The translations under genes and the position numbers were made by a program. Shown piece by piece: positions 22,236 to 33,435 of a stretch of DNA of 64,000 nucleotides. Origin of the DNA: Stenogyne calaminthoides (lineage: Eukaryota; Streptophyta; Magnoliopsida; Lamiales; Lamiaceae); assembly GCA_037126765.1 (NCBI GenBank), contig JBBCBC010000016.1, positions 12,822,728-12,886,727 on the forward strand, given 5' to 3'. Numbering within the stretch: the stretch's first letter is position 1; the number at the start of each line of letters is the position of its first letter. A model generated the notes under the pieces. That model did no database searches and was not told the DNA's origin. It saw only the letters and a list, made by a program, of their open reading frames with translations.

Positions 22236-23706
22236 GTAGTAATCAAAGCAGCCAAAACTTACTCTAAAGATTCCAAGTATCATGGAAAGTTTGTCTTTGT
22301 AAAGACATTACAAAGAAGAGTGATTCTTGAATAAATTTCTGCTGACTTGATGTTGGCAGATTTATTGTCAAACCTAATTATAGAAGATGTGTAAGACATC
22401 TTAAGATCTTGGGTTTGTATAGATTTGAATGGACTACGAAGTAGTTGTTAATGTTACTAGACATTTATGTATTGTGAACTGTATGAAATATTCGTATAAT
22501 AGTATGTCGACAAGTTGATTGGCTCTCTCATACGAGCAATCGCCTCTGACATCGAAGTATGTGCAGAGATGAGATTATATTGTAGATAATCGCAATAGAT
22601 TTTACCACAAATCTATTTGGCTTGTTACAAAGCTAAATCAATGGATTCCTAGATAATAGAAGGAGGAAATCCAAGTTAAGTATCGATGATATACTTGAAC
22701 TGTAATTTACACGATGTCTAATAAATAAAATGACATACGCTTTCATCCTGGGAAGTTAAAACATCGTGACAAGTGTTTCATATCACATGTGCTAAATTGA
22801 CCATAAGGAAATGAGAAAGATATCCCTATTTTCTCATTGTATGAAGCCTTGAGGTTTTGATAAGCCTCTTAGAAGTACCCTTAAGACTTTCTACTAGATT
22901 TCTATGTCTTCACTTTAGTGTTACTACTTTAGCATGCTACCAATAGCTAAGACTAAAGCAATGTGGTACAATGTCTAGGAAAGCAGCTATAGTGGGAGTG
23001 TGTAGATATTTTGTGTGAAAGGAAGAACATCTTTATTAACACGTTCTATTGTGTTCATTGACCGGTCAATCAAGCTGAGAACTTGATTATGAATACATAG
23101 ATTTGATAAAGAGCTGAATATGCTCTAATAATTTCAAGGGATTGAAAGAGATATGTCAACTTGTGTTAACTGAAAGAGTTCTGGGGTATAACGAGTTTTG
23201 AATTCTTCATATAAAACTGGTTGAGTTGCTATATATCATTAACACGTCATATAGCATGAAAACTCATATTCTCGCATGTCACACGATTCATTTGCCTGTA
23301 TGAAAATGTATTTTATGTTGGTACTAAAAGTTGAAGTAGACGGGTGTAAGGGCTCGAACTTCATCTGTGACAATAAATATCAATATTCACTGGGATTACA
23401 TAATAAATTTTCAATGTAAAGGTCCCATTTTTACAACGTTATTTTTGGGTTAAAGATTAAATATTTAACGGCTAAAGTCTGTCAAATTTTGCAATAATGA
23501 TATCTTTAGAACCGGATAAATTGAAATAACTAAGGTGAAGGTCAAAAGTTGGAATGAGAATAATTTTATTTTTTTACCTTCTATGCCTTCGAATATGTTT
23601 TTTATGGTACTTTGCAATATGATTTGTGTGGATGGAAGGATTTCGGTTGGTGGATTTTACATTTGAGACTCTGCATTGCTTCTTTCCAAACTCATAATTT
23701 ATAATT
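22236..23706. other. Unclassified AT-rich sequence, probably 3' part of Copia C
   Basis: No open frame of note is present. Given its position the first part may be the decayed 3' end and LTR of element C, but I find no clear LTR end. From about 23400 the sequence looks like ordinary AT-rich intergenic DNA. Confidence 0.3.
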
Positions 23707-24070
23707 GGGTTAATTACAAATTGCAATATGTATTATTATTCTTTTTTATAAATTGCAATTTGTACTATTTTTTTTAATAAATTACAACTTGTACTATTAA
23801 AATGTGACTGATTACAACCCGAAATTCATTTTTTGTGAAATTTTTCGGCTAAATATATCTACAAATGATATGTTGTGTATACCATAATGCAAGAAAGTAT
23901 TTTAGCAAATATCAAATGGAAGAAATTCAATAGAAAGGTTTCAAAAAATATGAGTTGGGGTTTCATTTTGTTAAGAAAACATAGTACATGTTGCAATTTA
24001 TTAAAAAAAATAGTATAGATTGCAATATGTAAAAAAGACAATAGTATAAGTTGCAATTTGATATTAACCC
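23707..24070. mobile_element. Mutator-like MITE
   Basis: The element is 364 bp long with terminal inverted repeats (TIRs). The left end GGGTTAATTACAAATTGC pairs with the right end, whose reverse complement is GGGTTAATATCAAATTGC, and the similarity runs about 90 bp inward. The flanks are a perfect 9-bp duplication, TTTATAATT, at 23698-23706 and 24071-24079. A 9-bp TSD and long TIRs are typical of Mutator-like elements. There is no coding capacity, so it is non-autonomous. Confidence 0.82.
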
Positions 24071-24565
24071 TTTATAATTAAAATTTCATTAGATGTATAC
24101 ATTGTAAAAGGTCCAAAGGTTGTTAAATGTCCATATCAGATGGATACACTGCAAAAATAGTCTAGAGGTTGTTATATTTCAAAATCTTAATTGTATAAAA
24201 TGACATGCAAGTATGTAAAAAATAACTTCTCTATCGTCTTTCTCAAATTAGTTGATATATATCGATATTTTTCAAACAGAGTCCTTTAGTCCTTTTGAGC
24301 ACATGCAAATAACTAACCACACATTTTCTCTTCAAATTTGGCATTCAGATTTAAATTAGACAAAACTTTATGTGAATTTGTATTCACGTTAATTATTTAT
24401 TGTGTTTTTTATTATTTAAAGTCGACTCAGACTCTAAAGTTCCTAGGATCGACCCTGTCTGTGTTGTATTGAAATGACATCATTTATGCAATTTATTGTG
24501 TAATTTTACACATTTTGTATGAAATAGGTACGGTTGTATGCCCACATCTTTTATGATGAGATAAG

Positions 24566-25245
24566 CAAGGTCGGTTCTTTTATGAGGCCGACAAATCGAT
24601 CGAAACAGACCTAAAAATATCTCAAATTTTTAGAGGTTCATTTTTTAGTACCTTATATATATTATATATACATATATAAAATAAATTAAATAAAAACAAA
24701 GATTATATTTATTGATTAATTTTTATTTAGTGTGTGTCACTCACTCATGTTTGAATTTTCTTAGTTACAAAATCAAACATTTTTTATCTTTATATTTTGT
24801 CTTATTATAAAAAATAATAATTAAAATGTCTAGTCACCCAATAGAATCATCTAAAAAAAGGCCTAAATTAGTTAATAGAATCATGATGTTAATTAGGAGA
24901 TGACAAATTTCTTTACCTTTATTTTAAATACTATTTTACCCCAAAAAAAAAACATTTTCAATTGATGTGGTAAATTATTTGAAGAATATGGATGAATGTT
25001 TTCCAAAAGCTATAAATAATATTTTTGTTGCTAAAATTGTTAGATGAGTTACTTATGTAGTTACTCGAAACATAATTGTCATATTATTTTAAGAGTAGTA
25101 AAAATATTTTATAATTTTTTCCATTATTAATCTTTTAAAAAAATTTATATGTTATCTTTAAGTTCGTATAGAATAAAAAATATAAGGGAAGAGGACCCCA
25201 TTTTAAAGTTCGATTCATGCCTCAATATTTTTAGGACCGGCCCTG
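24566..25245. mobile_element. Probable hAT-like MITE
   Basis: The left end is CAAGGTCGGTTCTTTT and the right end AGGACCGGCCCTG, whose reverse complement CAGGGCCGGTCCT resembles the left. The 8 bp outside are GAGATAAG (24558-24565) and AAGATATG (25246-25253), six of eight alike. An 8-bp TSD and CAGGG-type ends fit hAT. No coding sequence is present. The imperfect ends suggest an old insertion. Confidence 0.55.
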
Positions 25246-25419
25246 AAGATATGTTAGACGTATTATTTTATTTAAAATAATTTAAAAGTTGGAGGTACAT
25301 AAATGATGTTAGAGTAATACTCATGTGAACCATGTTTACACATGAACTCTATCATTGTTATGCTAAAAAATTATCACTGTTAAGTATAAAAATTATCGTT
25401 GTTTAAAGAATAAAAGAAT

Positions 25420-26584
25420 CACTACTACACATTTGAGCTTGGAGAGCTCCACTTGGACAGCCCTTTTTTCGAATAGCTCTCCAAGTGGTCCCTTGGAGAG
25501 CGGTTCTATTAAAAAAAAAAAAAAAAAAAAAAGATTAAAAACCGCTGTCCAAGATCAAAGCTTAGACGGTTTTGTGCAAGTGTACTTGGAGAGCGGTTTT
25601 GAACCGGTGTCCAAGGTAAAGCTTGGAGAGCGGTTCATAACCGCTCTCCAAGTGAATTAATTTTTTTTTTTTTGTAAAGCCTGTTACCACATCTGTCCTC
25701 ATCGTTGTATTCCCGGTGGTGCCTGTTACCCTACCGTCCTCATCGGGACGCCATATTTGTCATCTCGCCGCCGCCTTCATCTACTGCCCCTATTTTTCCG
25801 CCCTCCTTGTCGCAAACCTTTTCCGGAAATAAATTTCTGAAATTTGAGTTATGGAACAGCAGAACAGAGACACATTGAAGGAGACCAGAACAAAAAAAGA
25901 AAAAAAAAACAGAGAAGAGCAGCTACGGCGGTGGGATAATTGGAGAAGAAAGGGGTTTTTGAAGAGCAGTTGACATTGAAAAAAACGAATGGGTTCTCAT
26001 TGTGATAATGGATATTCTCAAATTAATTCTTAATCCTTTTATATATTTGATTTTTTTGTTTTGTAATATTTAATTAGGCAATGTTATGTTTTTTTTTAAA
26101 TTAAAGCTTTGTGGTATAAAATTTAATTATTTTCAAGTGAAATAAAGAATTTTAAAAAAAATTGTAAGAAAAAACGATTTTTAGAACATATAGAATTAAT
26201 TTCATTAAGAAAACGCAAGAAAGCAAGTGACAGAGCGGAATTGATCCCCGCTCAGGTGCCCAAGGTCCCGTGTTCGGTCCCCCATGGGAGCGAATAATTG
26301 CCTCAATTAATATGGAGACTTGGTGGCTTATATATGAGATGTTTGGTGGGTCCGTGCCTAAAAATCGATTTTTTAAAAAAATATATATATTAGACAGCGG
26401 TTGAAAACCGCTGTCCAAGGGAGGAATTTGGACAGCGGTTGAAAACCGCTGTCTAAGCTGTCCAAGCTTGGACAACGGTTTTTTATCAGCTGTCCAAGCT
26501 TGGACAGCTGTTACTTGGAGAGCGGTTATAACAGCTCTCCAAGGTCATTTTTCACAGTTGTCCAAGCTCAAATGTGTATTAGTG
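25420..26584. mobile_element. Non-autonomous CACTA element 1
   Basis: The element is 1165 bp long. It begins CACTACTACACATTTGAG and ends CAAATGTGTATTAGTG, an inverted pair. The 3-bp TSD AAT is present at 25417-25419 and 26585-26587. Subterminal repeats CTTGGAGAGCGGTT and CTTGGACAGCGGTT, in both orientations, are packed in the first 230 and last 200 bp, as is usual for transposase-binding zones of CACTA elements. The longer open frames have no transposase similarity, so it needs a transposase in trans. Confidence 0.88.
26222..26290 (+). other. tRNA-like segment in CACTA element 1
   Basis: The segment has a weak box A-like string (TGACAGAGCGG) and a clear box B-like string (GTGTTCGGTCCCC), spaced roughly as in tRNA genes or SINE heads. 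No full cloverleaf was worked out. It may be a SINE remnant taken into the element. Confidence 0.4.
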
Positions 26585-27186
26585 AATAGTGATTATTTTT
26601 GTACATAACAGTGATAATTTTTATGTATAACAGTGATATTAAACAAATCCGAGTTCACTGTGATGATATCTTTAAAAAAGGTTTTGAACGTTAGAGAAGC
26701 TTGTAACTAGAATCAAATCCTATGATGCACAGATTTTCCCTAAAATATCATAGTGTAGTATCAAATTTGCATAGGAGGTGGATGTAGGTGCAATTCACCT
26801 CGAATTTGCACCCGATTCATCACTTGGTAAATTCATAATTATTATTTTTTAGAAAAATATGTGAATTTGATACACTACAAAAAAAACTATCTTTTAACGA
26901 GGGCATTAGCGAGGGCTACAAAAGTCCTCGCTAATAGTAAGGGTTTTAAAGAGGGTTTTGATAACCCTTGAAAATAATGAGAAATGTTATAGCCCTTGTT
27001 ACTAATGAAGGCATTAACAAGCAATAAATTTTCACTCATTAATACCAAGGGCTTTAACAAGCATTATAATAGTCATCTCTAATAGCGATGGCGTAGTCCC
27101 CTCGCTAATAGCGAGGGCATATTCCCTTGTTAAAAATAAAAAATATATATGATACATATTTATTTGAAGAGAAAATTTAACAAATG

Positions 27187-27260
27187 AGGGATTTGGCCTA
27201 GTGGTGATTTCAGCTACCTAATAGTAAGAGGTTGCGAGTTCGAATTCTAGTTCTCCCGAA
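27187..27260 (+). other. tRNA-like / SINE-head segment 1 in CACTA element 2
   Basis: Box A-like TGGCCTAGTGG (27194-27204) and box B-like AGTTCGAATTC (27237-27247) lie about 33 bp apart, as in pol III internal promoters. The flanking bases could form part of an acceptor stem, but the anticodon arm is not convincing, so it is not called a tRNA gene. Confidence 0.5.
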
Positions 27261-27349
27261 CACTTCTCTTAAATTTTATGGTTTTATAATTTCATTTAAA
27301 GAGGACACTTATAATACATATTTATTAGAAGTGAAAATATAATATATAA

Positions 27350-27422
27350 ACCACCTGGCCTAGTGGTGTTTGCATGCAGGTAATCGTAAAGGGTCACGGG
27401 TTCAATCCCCTGGACACTCGAT
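27350..27422 (+). other. tRNA-like / SINE-head segment 2 in CACTA element 2
   Basis: Box A-like TGGCCTAGTGG (27356-27366) and box B-like GGGTTCAATCC (27398-27408) are present. Box A is identical to that of segment 1, so the two are probably copies of one SINE-like head about 160 bp apart. Confidence 0.5.
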
Positions 27423-27652
27423 TCTGCGAATTTTTGTTTTTGTTTATTTTTATTATTTATTATTTATAATTTTGGTTTAGTGAGGGAAGTTTCCCTCGCT
27501 AACACCTAGGGCAGTTTTGCCCTCGCTAATACTAAGGGCGCATTTGCCCTCGTTATCACCGAGGGTATGTGATTGCCCTCGTTAAACGTTAGCGAGGAGG
27601 AAATTATCAAGGCTTATTAGTCCTTGTTAATTCCCTCGTTAAATCAATTTAG

Positions 27653-28044
27653 TGTTAGGATTAAAGCAGCAATTATGGAGAAAATAATAGAAACAAGAAT
27701 TAAGGAACACAAATTTGGTTACCCAGTTCGTCAGGAATGACTACGTCTGGGGACACTACCAAGCTAGGAGATCTACTATATTTTTGGTGATGTACAAATA
27801 CAATGAGTCAAAAGTGTTTAAATATGAGACTAGGCCAAAACCCTAAAATTCGAGCATGCCTCCGAACCGCTCGACCTCGGGCCTTGGTCGAGAGGAAGTG
27901 CTCGACCTCTTCCATTGGTCGAGCGCCTTGTACGCGCTGCATGGGGGGGTGCTCGACCAAGCATAAGTGCTCGACCATGAGCACAGGTCGATATCCTCCC
28001 GCGCACTGCATCCCGGTTTCGATCAGGCTCCATCAATCCCAACA
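27653..28044 (-). repeat. 3' LTR of Copia D
   Basis: The LTR is 392 bp with ends TGTTAGG...CCCAACA. It matches 34335-34707 with about 20 visible differences and one indel of about 18-19 bp in a stretch with repeated GCTCGACC. Open frames in this LTR (27803-28164, both strands) are chance frames in GC-rich sequence. Confidence 0.95.
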
Positions 28045-28062
28045 ATCTCCCACTTAGAGACT
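28045..28062 (-). promoter_or_regulatory. Polypurine tract of Copia D
   Basis: On the minus strand CTCTAAGTGGGAGAT directly precedes the LTR start. It is the primer site for plus-strand synthesis and shares AAGTGGGAGA with elements A and B. Confidence 0.75.
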
Positions 28063-28149
28063 GACTCCAACTGTAACTTGTCTCCTCCATTTCAACGGTC
28101 TCTCTCACTGGTAGTAGTGCCAGGCCTTCATCTCATTTTTCAAAGCCAG

Positions 28150-28279
28150 TTAAGTCATGCATAACTTCAACTTCTCTAAGGTCACAACCTTAGTCAACAT
28201 GTCAGCAGGATTCTCACTTCCTCGGATCTTCATCAGCTGTAAGATCTTGTTCTCAATGAGATAACGTATGTAATGATAC
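28150..28279 (-). pseudogene. Copia D RNase H, C-terminal tail
   Basis: The minus strand from 28279 reads YIRYLIENKILQL and then ENPADMLTKVVTLEKLKLC, with a TAA stop at 28150-28152. This is the end of the pol polyprotein. The part before it lies at 29838 and beyond, cut off by the solo LTR. The TSD GATAC falls in the codons between ELRY and the next His-Tyr. Confidence 0.9.
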
Positions 28280-29837
28280 TGTTGGGATATTTTAGTTTTG
28301 ATGAATTATGCCAAAACATTATCAACTTGTGTTATTCAAGCTAATTTACAGATAACAAGTTGAGGGGGAACGAAAGAACAAGTTGAGGGGGAACTCACGA
28401 AATCAGAAGAAGATGATCGAGATCAAACGAGGTCGCAGATTTAGACCGACGAGATCGATGAGTTAGATGAGTTCCGGAGTTAACTGATGAGATGTGCAAA
28501 TCAAATGTGAAGAAAAGCTAAAGCCAGCAAATCAGAAGAGAAGGTTGCAGATCAGAAGATGAGCAGATGAGACTGATCAAGATCAGACGTGATCGAGATC
28601 ATATATGATAACCTGATGTACTGACCTGATGCTATCCTGATATGTTGATCTGAAGAAGTGTTGATCTCGATCACCGAAATTTGATCAGATTAGGCAAAAA
28701 GAAATCGATAGCTCGAGTCAAGTGACCGGAGGGTCAAGAAGTAAATGTGACTGAGGTTCGGGATGTCCAATTCGAAAGAGCTTAACTCAAGAAGCCCGAA
28801 AGGTCAAGATGCTTGATCGCATAAGGTCCGGCCAAGAGAAGTCTGCTGAATCAAGAAACTCGAGACTCAAGAAGTTTCAAGAAACCAAAGACTCAAGAAT
28901 TTTCTCAAGAAATCAAGACTCAAGAAAGTTTTCACACCGAGACTCGATAAACCTCAAGGCTCGATAAACTCAAGACTCGAGATAGAATCAAGATCCCGAG
29001 ACTCGTAAGAAATCAAGATTATAAAAGTAGACAACTAGCCCCGAAAAGTCAGCAGAATCCATGTAATAGTATGGATTTGAATGTGATTCTCTCCAACGGT
29101 AACATTCAAATCCACACTATAAATACAAGATCTTCCATCAAATTAAGTGTGGAGAATGTGGCAAAAGATGCTACAGAGCGAAGATCCATATACTCAAGCA
29201 TTCCCACCATAGAACACAAGTCCGTAGATATACAAATATATTCAAAGAGTGTTCTACCCTAGATCTAAGCACAAATGTAATATCTTAAGCTTAGAGAGAT
29301 TTTCCCATCCTTAGCATTGAGGCTAAACAAATGTAAGGGAAAATCTCACCATAGTTGGAGACAACACCAAATCCAAACCCCATTCTCATAAGAGATAACT
29401 AGTGGTGAAGTGAGGTAGTTGTTAGGCAATCCCGAGAGGGTGATAAGTCCCGTTGGAGTGTGAACTCGGTAAACATCTGTAGGCAATCCCGTGGAGGGTG
29501 ATAAGTCCCGAGGCGAGCCCGGGAGGGTGATAAGTCCAGTTTGAGTGAGAGCTCGGTAAATATCTGTAGACAATCCCGTGGAGGGTGATAAGTCCCGTTT
29601 GAAGGAATTTCCCTAGGAACATGGAGAGTGGATGTAGGAGCTTGAGTCTCCGAACCACTATACTTTGTTGTGTTCTTTATTGCTTTATGTTCTTACTTGT
29701 CGTAGGCATTCAATTATAAGCAAAACACAACACATGAGCTTAAAACGCAAAAAATTGGAATCACCATTTCTTCACCCCTATTTTATATGCATTACATGAT
29801 TTTTCCGCATTTCACGGGTTTTGCACCGGGACCAACA
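28280..29837 (+). mobile_element. SIRE-like solo LTR inside Copia D
   Basis: It is 1558 bp, from TGTTGGGATATTTTAG to CACCGGGACCAACA. The TSD GATAC is perfect (28275-28279, 29838-29842). The end motif matches the solo LTR at 10382-21501, in the opposite orientation. A TATA box (TATAAATA) is at 29118-29125 on the plus strand. It disrupts the RNase H of Copia D near its end. No internal region is left, so the pair of LTRs probably recombined. Confidence 0.93.
28850..29600. repeat. Minisatellite tracts inside the solo LTR 28280-29837
   Basis: At about 28855-29010 short units of the type ACTCAAGAAA / GAGACTCGA repeat imperfectly. At about 29425-29600 GGGTGATAAGTCC recurs four times with units of roughly 30-60 bp between. 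Both lie in the LTR body, as in the related solo LTR at 10382-21501. Confidence 0.6.
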
Positions 29838-31317
29838 GATACCTTAACTCAATATGCTTCGTCCTCGAGTGAAAGACTGGATTCTTTGCCAAGTGAATAG
29901 CACTCTGACTGTCACTATACAGAATACTATCCTTTTGCTCCTTCCCCAACTCACACGAGAGATTCTGCAACCAAACCATCTCCTTGCTAGCCTCAGTAAC
30001 TGCAACGTACTCTGCTTCTGCAGTGGACTGAGCTACGATCTTCTGCAACTTAGAAGCCCAAGAAATTGTTGTACCACCAAAAGTAAACACATACCCGGTT
30101 GTACTTCTCAATTTGTCAAGATCACTGGATGCCAAGTCTGCATCAACATATCCTGCCAACTCAACATTTTTGCCCTCAAAGCACAAAGTTTGTTCAGTAG
30201 TACCTCTCAAGTACTTAAGGATCCACTTCACCACCTCCCAATGCTGCTTGCCCAGATTACCCATAAACCGGCTAACCTTTCCCACTGCATGTGAAATATC
30301 TGGTCTTGTACACATCATAGCATACATCAAACTGCCAATTGCCGAAGCATACAGGGTCTTTTGCATGTAGGCTCGCTCCTCATCGCTGCTAGGTGAGTCC
30401 TTGTTGGATAGCTTGAACTGACTTCCCAACGGGACATGAACTGGCTTTGCACCTTCCATACTAAATCTCTTCAAGACCTTCTTTATGTATTCAGCCTGTG
30501 AAATATACAACTTTCCTGCCACCCTATCACGATCGATTGACATACCTAAGATTTGCTTGGCCTCTCCAAGGTCCTTCATAGCAAACCTATCAGACAACTT
30601 CTTCTTCAACTTGCTCACTTCCCGAGCACTAGAGCCTGCTATCAACATGTCATCAACATATAATAGCAAAATGATATAACCATCATCATACCTCTTGAAG
30701 TAACAACAATGGTCAGCTTCACACCTATTGATCTCAATCTCGTGCATGAACCCATCAAACTTCTTGTACCACTGTAATGGAGCTTGTTTCAAACCATACA
30801 AGCTCTTCTTCAATTTGCAAACAAGCTCACTATTCCCCTTTGACAAGTACCCTTCTGGTTGCTTCATGTAGATGTCCTCATCTAAGTCACCATGAAGAAA
30901 GGTTGTTTTCATATCCATCTGTTCTAACACCAAGTTCTCTGCAGCCACCAAACTCAGGACTAACCGAATGGTAGTTAGCTTCACAACTGGAGTAAAAACA
31001 TCAGTATAATCAATACCATGTTTCTGCTGCAACCCCTTCACAACCAGTCTTGCCTTGTAACGCTTGCTTCCATCAGCCTCCTCCTTGATTCTGTAAACCC
31101 ACTTATTATGCAGTGCCTTCTTGCCCTTAGGGAGCTCAACTAGTTCCCAGGTTCCGTTGGTCATCAACGAATTCATCTCATCATCCATTGCAAGTTTCCA
31201 CTTGCTCACCTGCTCACTACGTGTAGCCTCTACATAACATTCAGGCTCACCACCATCAGTCAACAATAAATAATGAAGAGAAGGTGAATACCTATCAGGA
31301 GATCTATGCTCTCTCAT
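29838..31317 (-). pseudogene. Copia D RT-RNase H frame (open but truncated)
   Basis: A frame of about 490 codons is open from 31317 down into the solo LTR, where it stops at 29812. Motifs in order: NKWVYRIKEEADGS, ARLVVKGLQQKHGIDYTDVF, LEQMDMKTTFLHGDL, KLKKSLYGLKQAP, catalytic LLYVDDMLIAG, MKDLGEAKQILGM, then MCTRPDISHAVG, and RNase H with GYVDADLASSDLDK, STAEAEYVA and SDSQSAIHLAKNP, ending HIELRY at the insertion point. It resembles the tobacco Tnt1 type. Catalytic residues appear intact. The last residues before the stop come from the solo LTR. The N-terminal part of pol is missing because of the deletion at 31355 to about 32793. Confidence 0.93.
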
Positions 31318-31354
31318 GGATCTCCGCAGTGGAATTGTTGGTGGTGGTGTACTT

Positions 31355-32793
31355 TGTTGGAGTTATACTGAAAAGTATGCTTTTACTTTGTATAACCAAA
31401 CTGAATTTTCTTATTTATTTACAGAAATAAACTATTAATCATTGTTGCATTAAATATGAATGAATGTTATATATATTTATTACAAACTCGTTCAATAAGT
31501 CAGTACGTATTACGTTGTAGTTAATTTGGTGATACCAGATCACAGAAGATCAAATTAACGGCTCCTCGTAATTAAGTACAAAATTCACAACCCAGATGAA
31601 AATGAACAAACCATCATGAAAGGTTGAAGTGTAAGACCCAGATTGGCTTGTCTTGACCAAGGGATTACACTAGCGCATTTAGATGCGCTGAATAAGGACC
31701 TACAGGAGGACAAATTCTTCGGTACTGAATATACAAGAATTAGACCTCAGTGGTGTGTTGTTTCTTAATCTTCGTCCCTTAAATAGGATCGTGTGAAATT
31801 AATAACTATTGCTTTGACTTATGATGGGAAGAGAGTTAATGTGATTCGATACCTTATATCTTGGGCAATATTATTAATTACATGACGATTGCTGACATTT
31901 AATACGGAGAATCGTGTGCAAGTACGCCTTGCTTGATTTGTCCCCTTGGTGGGCTCGGAACCTTTATCGTACCAAATCTTGCAAGTGGAAATTTATTTCC
32001 GGTATGGATAATAAAGCTGAGCTGTCTTTACTCCAAAGACAAAGATATTAATTAATATAAAGCTTGTTCAGTGGCTTGATTAATTAATGGACTAATATAA
32101 TCTTAAATGCGAGAAATAATGACCGGGAGCCAAATTATAGTGAAATTGTAATATGGGTTAAGATGGATAGTTCAATATTAATTTTATAGTGGAGTAAATT
32201 AATATTAATGGACTTGAATAATATTTGGCCCAATATTAGAGCTTCATAGTCCATTGAAGGTCCAATCTTAATTCTCCTAAATGCCCCTTAAATAGCCCAA
32301 AATAAAGTCCAATTAATGAAAGAGAGAAGAAAATATTTTGCTAATATTTCCTAGCATGATTTTCAAAAAATATGTATGGAAAATGAAGAAAAAATTGTCT
32401 TGATTTTTTTGTAGATATTTTATGGAAAGAGATAAATATTGTAGGAATACATAATTATCCCATAAATTCAAGAAGTCAAATCTTGATTCTTTTTCCCTTG
32501 TTATTTTTGAAAATATGGGATAAAAAGGGGAAGAGATTTTTATGGAAAATTTAATTAAGGAGAAAAGAATATAGGAGATATATTCAAGATTTCTTGGAGA
32601 CCAAGAAAAAGATTTTCTTCCTTATTTTCCTACACTAAAAATCGGCCCCCCTACTCCCTATTTATAGGGGATGAATTTTTCATTCCCAAGTGCACTTCCA
32701 TGTGTTGGAAATATTAGAAATCCACAAAGGTGGTAGCATAATATTTTTTGTTTTCCCTTGTTAAAATCGTTCGTGCGAATCCTCCCTCGTAGA
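31355..32793 (+). mobile_element. Truncated LTR of the A/B Copia family in Copia D
   Basis: It starts TGTTGGAGTTATACTG and follows the LTR of element B for about 1.4 kb, through CACAAAGGTGGT and AAATCGTTC (B: about 12545-12590). The last about 250 bp of the LTR and all internal sequence are missing. On the left the junction with pol of D is the normal LTR edge; on the right the sequence jumps into the D integrase near 32790. It is a diverged relative of A and B, not a close copy. The deletion also removed most of the D integrase core. Confidence 0.85.
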
Positions 32794-33435
32794 GTCGTCA
32801 ATGAAAGTCATGTAATATGACTCTCCACCAAGAGATGTCACTGGTGCTGGACCCCACAAGTCGCTGTGGACTAACTCAAGCTTCTGCTTCTTCAAGGTTC
32901 TGCCTCCCTTCAAAAAACTCACCCTTTTCTGTTTTCCGAATACACAGTCCTCACACAACCCGATGTCAACTGTCTTGAGGTCTGGCAGTTTACCCTTCGA
33001 ACACATAACTTTCATCCCTTTCTCACTCATGTGGCCAAGACGACAATGCCACAAATCTGCATTCCCATTTTCACCTGCAAGAGCAATGTTGTCCCGGGTG
33101 TTGCCTGTTATGTTCAACGTTCCCTCCTTATTACCTCGAGCTACTACCATTGCACCTTTGGATATCTTCCACATGTTGCATCCAAAGATCACATTGTATC
33201 CCTCGTCATCAAGCTGCCCTACTGAGAGTAGATTCCTCTTCAATCCAGGAATATGTCTCACATCTTTCAACTGCAAAACAGTTTCATTTGGTGTCTTGAT
33301 CTGAACATCCTCCTTCCCTTTGATTTCTAGAGGCTCATCATCAGCTAGATAAACCTTCCCAAAGTTCCCGGAAGTGTACTTCTCCATCACATCAGCACTG
33401 CTGCACGAATGAAACGATGCTCCAGAATCTAACAC
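32790..33435 (-). pseudogene. Copia D protease, GAG-pre-integrase and integrase start
   Basis: The open frame reads LDSGASFHSC (aspartic protease active site, D-S-G-A intact), then GLKRNLLSVGQLDDEGY, the zinc segment (LWHCRLGHMSEKGM, then CEDCVFGKQKRVSF), then VHSDLWGPAPV and MTFIDDST with the first catalytic Asp of integrase. There the frame passes into the LTR fragment and stops at 32761. The remaining integrase, with the second Asp and the Glu, is deleted. It is joined to gag by a frameshift around 33400-33440. Confidence 0.92.

Larger units (their letters stand above)
25353..26640. repeat. Inverted 22-bp repeats flanking the first CACTA element
   Basis: Left of the CACTA element, units like ATCACTGTTAAGTATAAAAATT occur about three times in a row. 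Right of it the reverse complement occurs about twice (26588-26637). Together they form a foldback, probably an older small MITE, into which the CACTA element was inserted. Confidence 0.55.

Noticed and set aside
25433..25660. Open frame of 75 codons at the start of CACTA 1
   Set aside because: It runs through subterminal repeats and a poly(A) tract giving a lysine run; there is no transposase similarity.
26222..27422. Functional tRNA genes
   Set aside because: Only the internal promoter boxes fit; acceptor and anticodon stems do not form a convincing cloverleaf.
27803..28164. Open frames on both strands in the LTR of Copia D
   Set aside because: They lie inside an LTR, repeat in the other LTR with changes, and have no domain.
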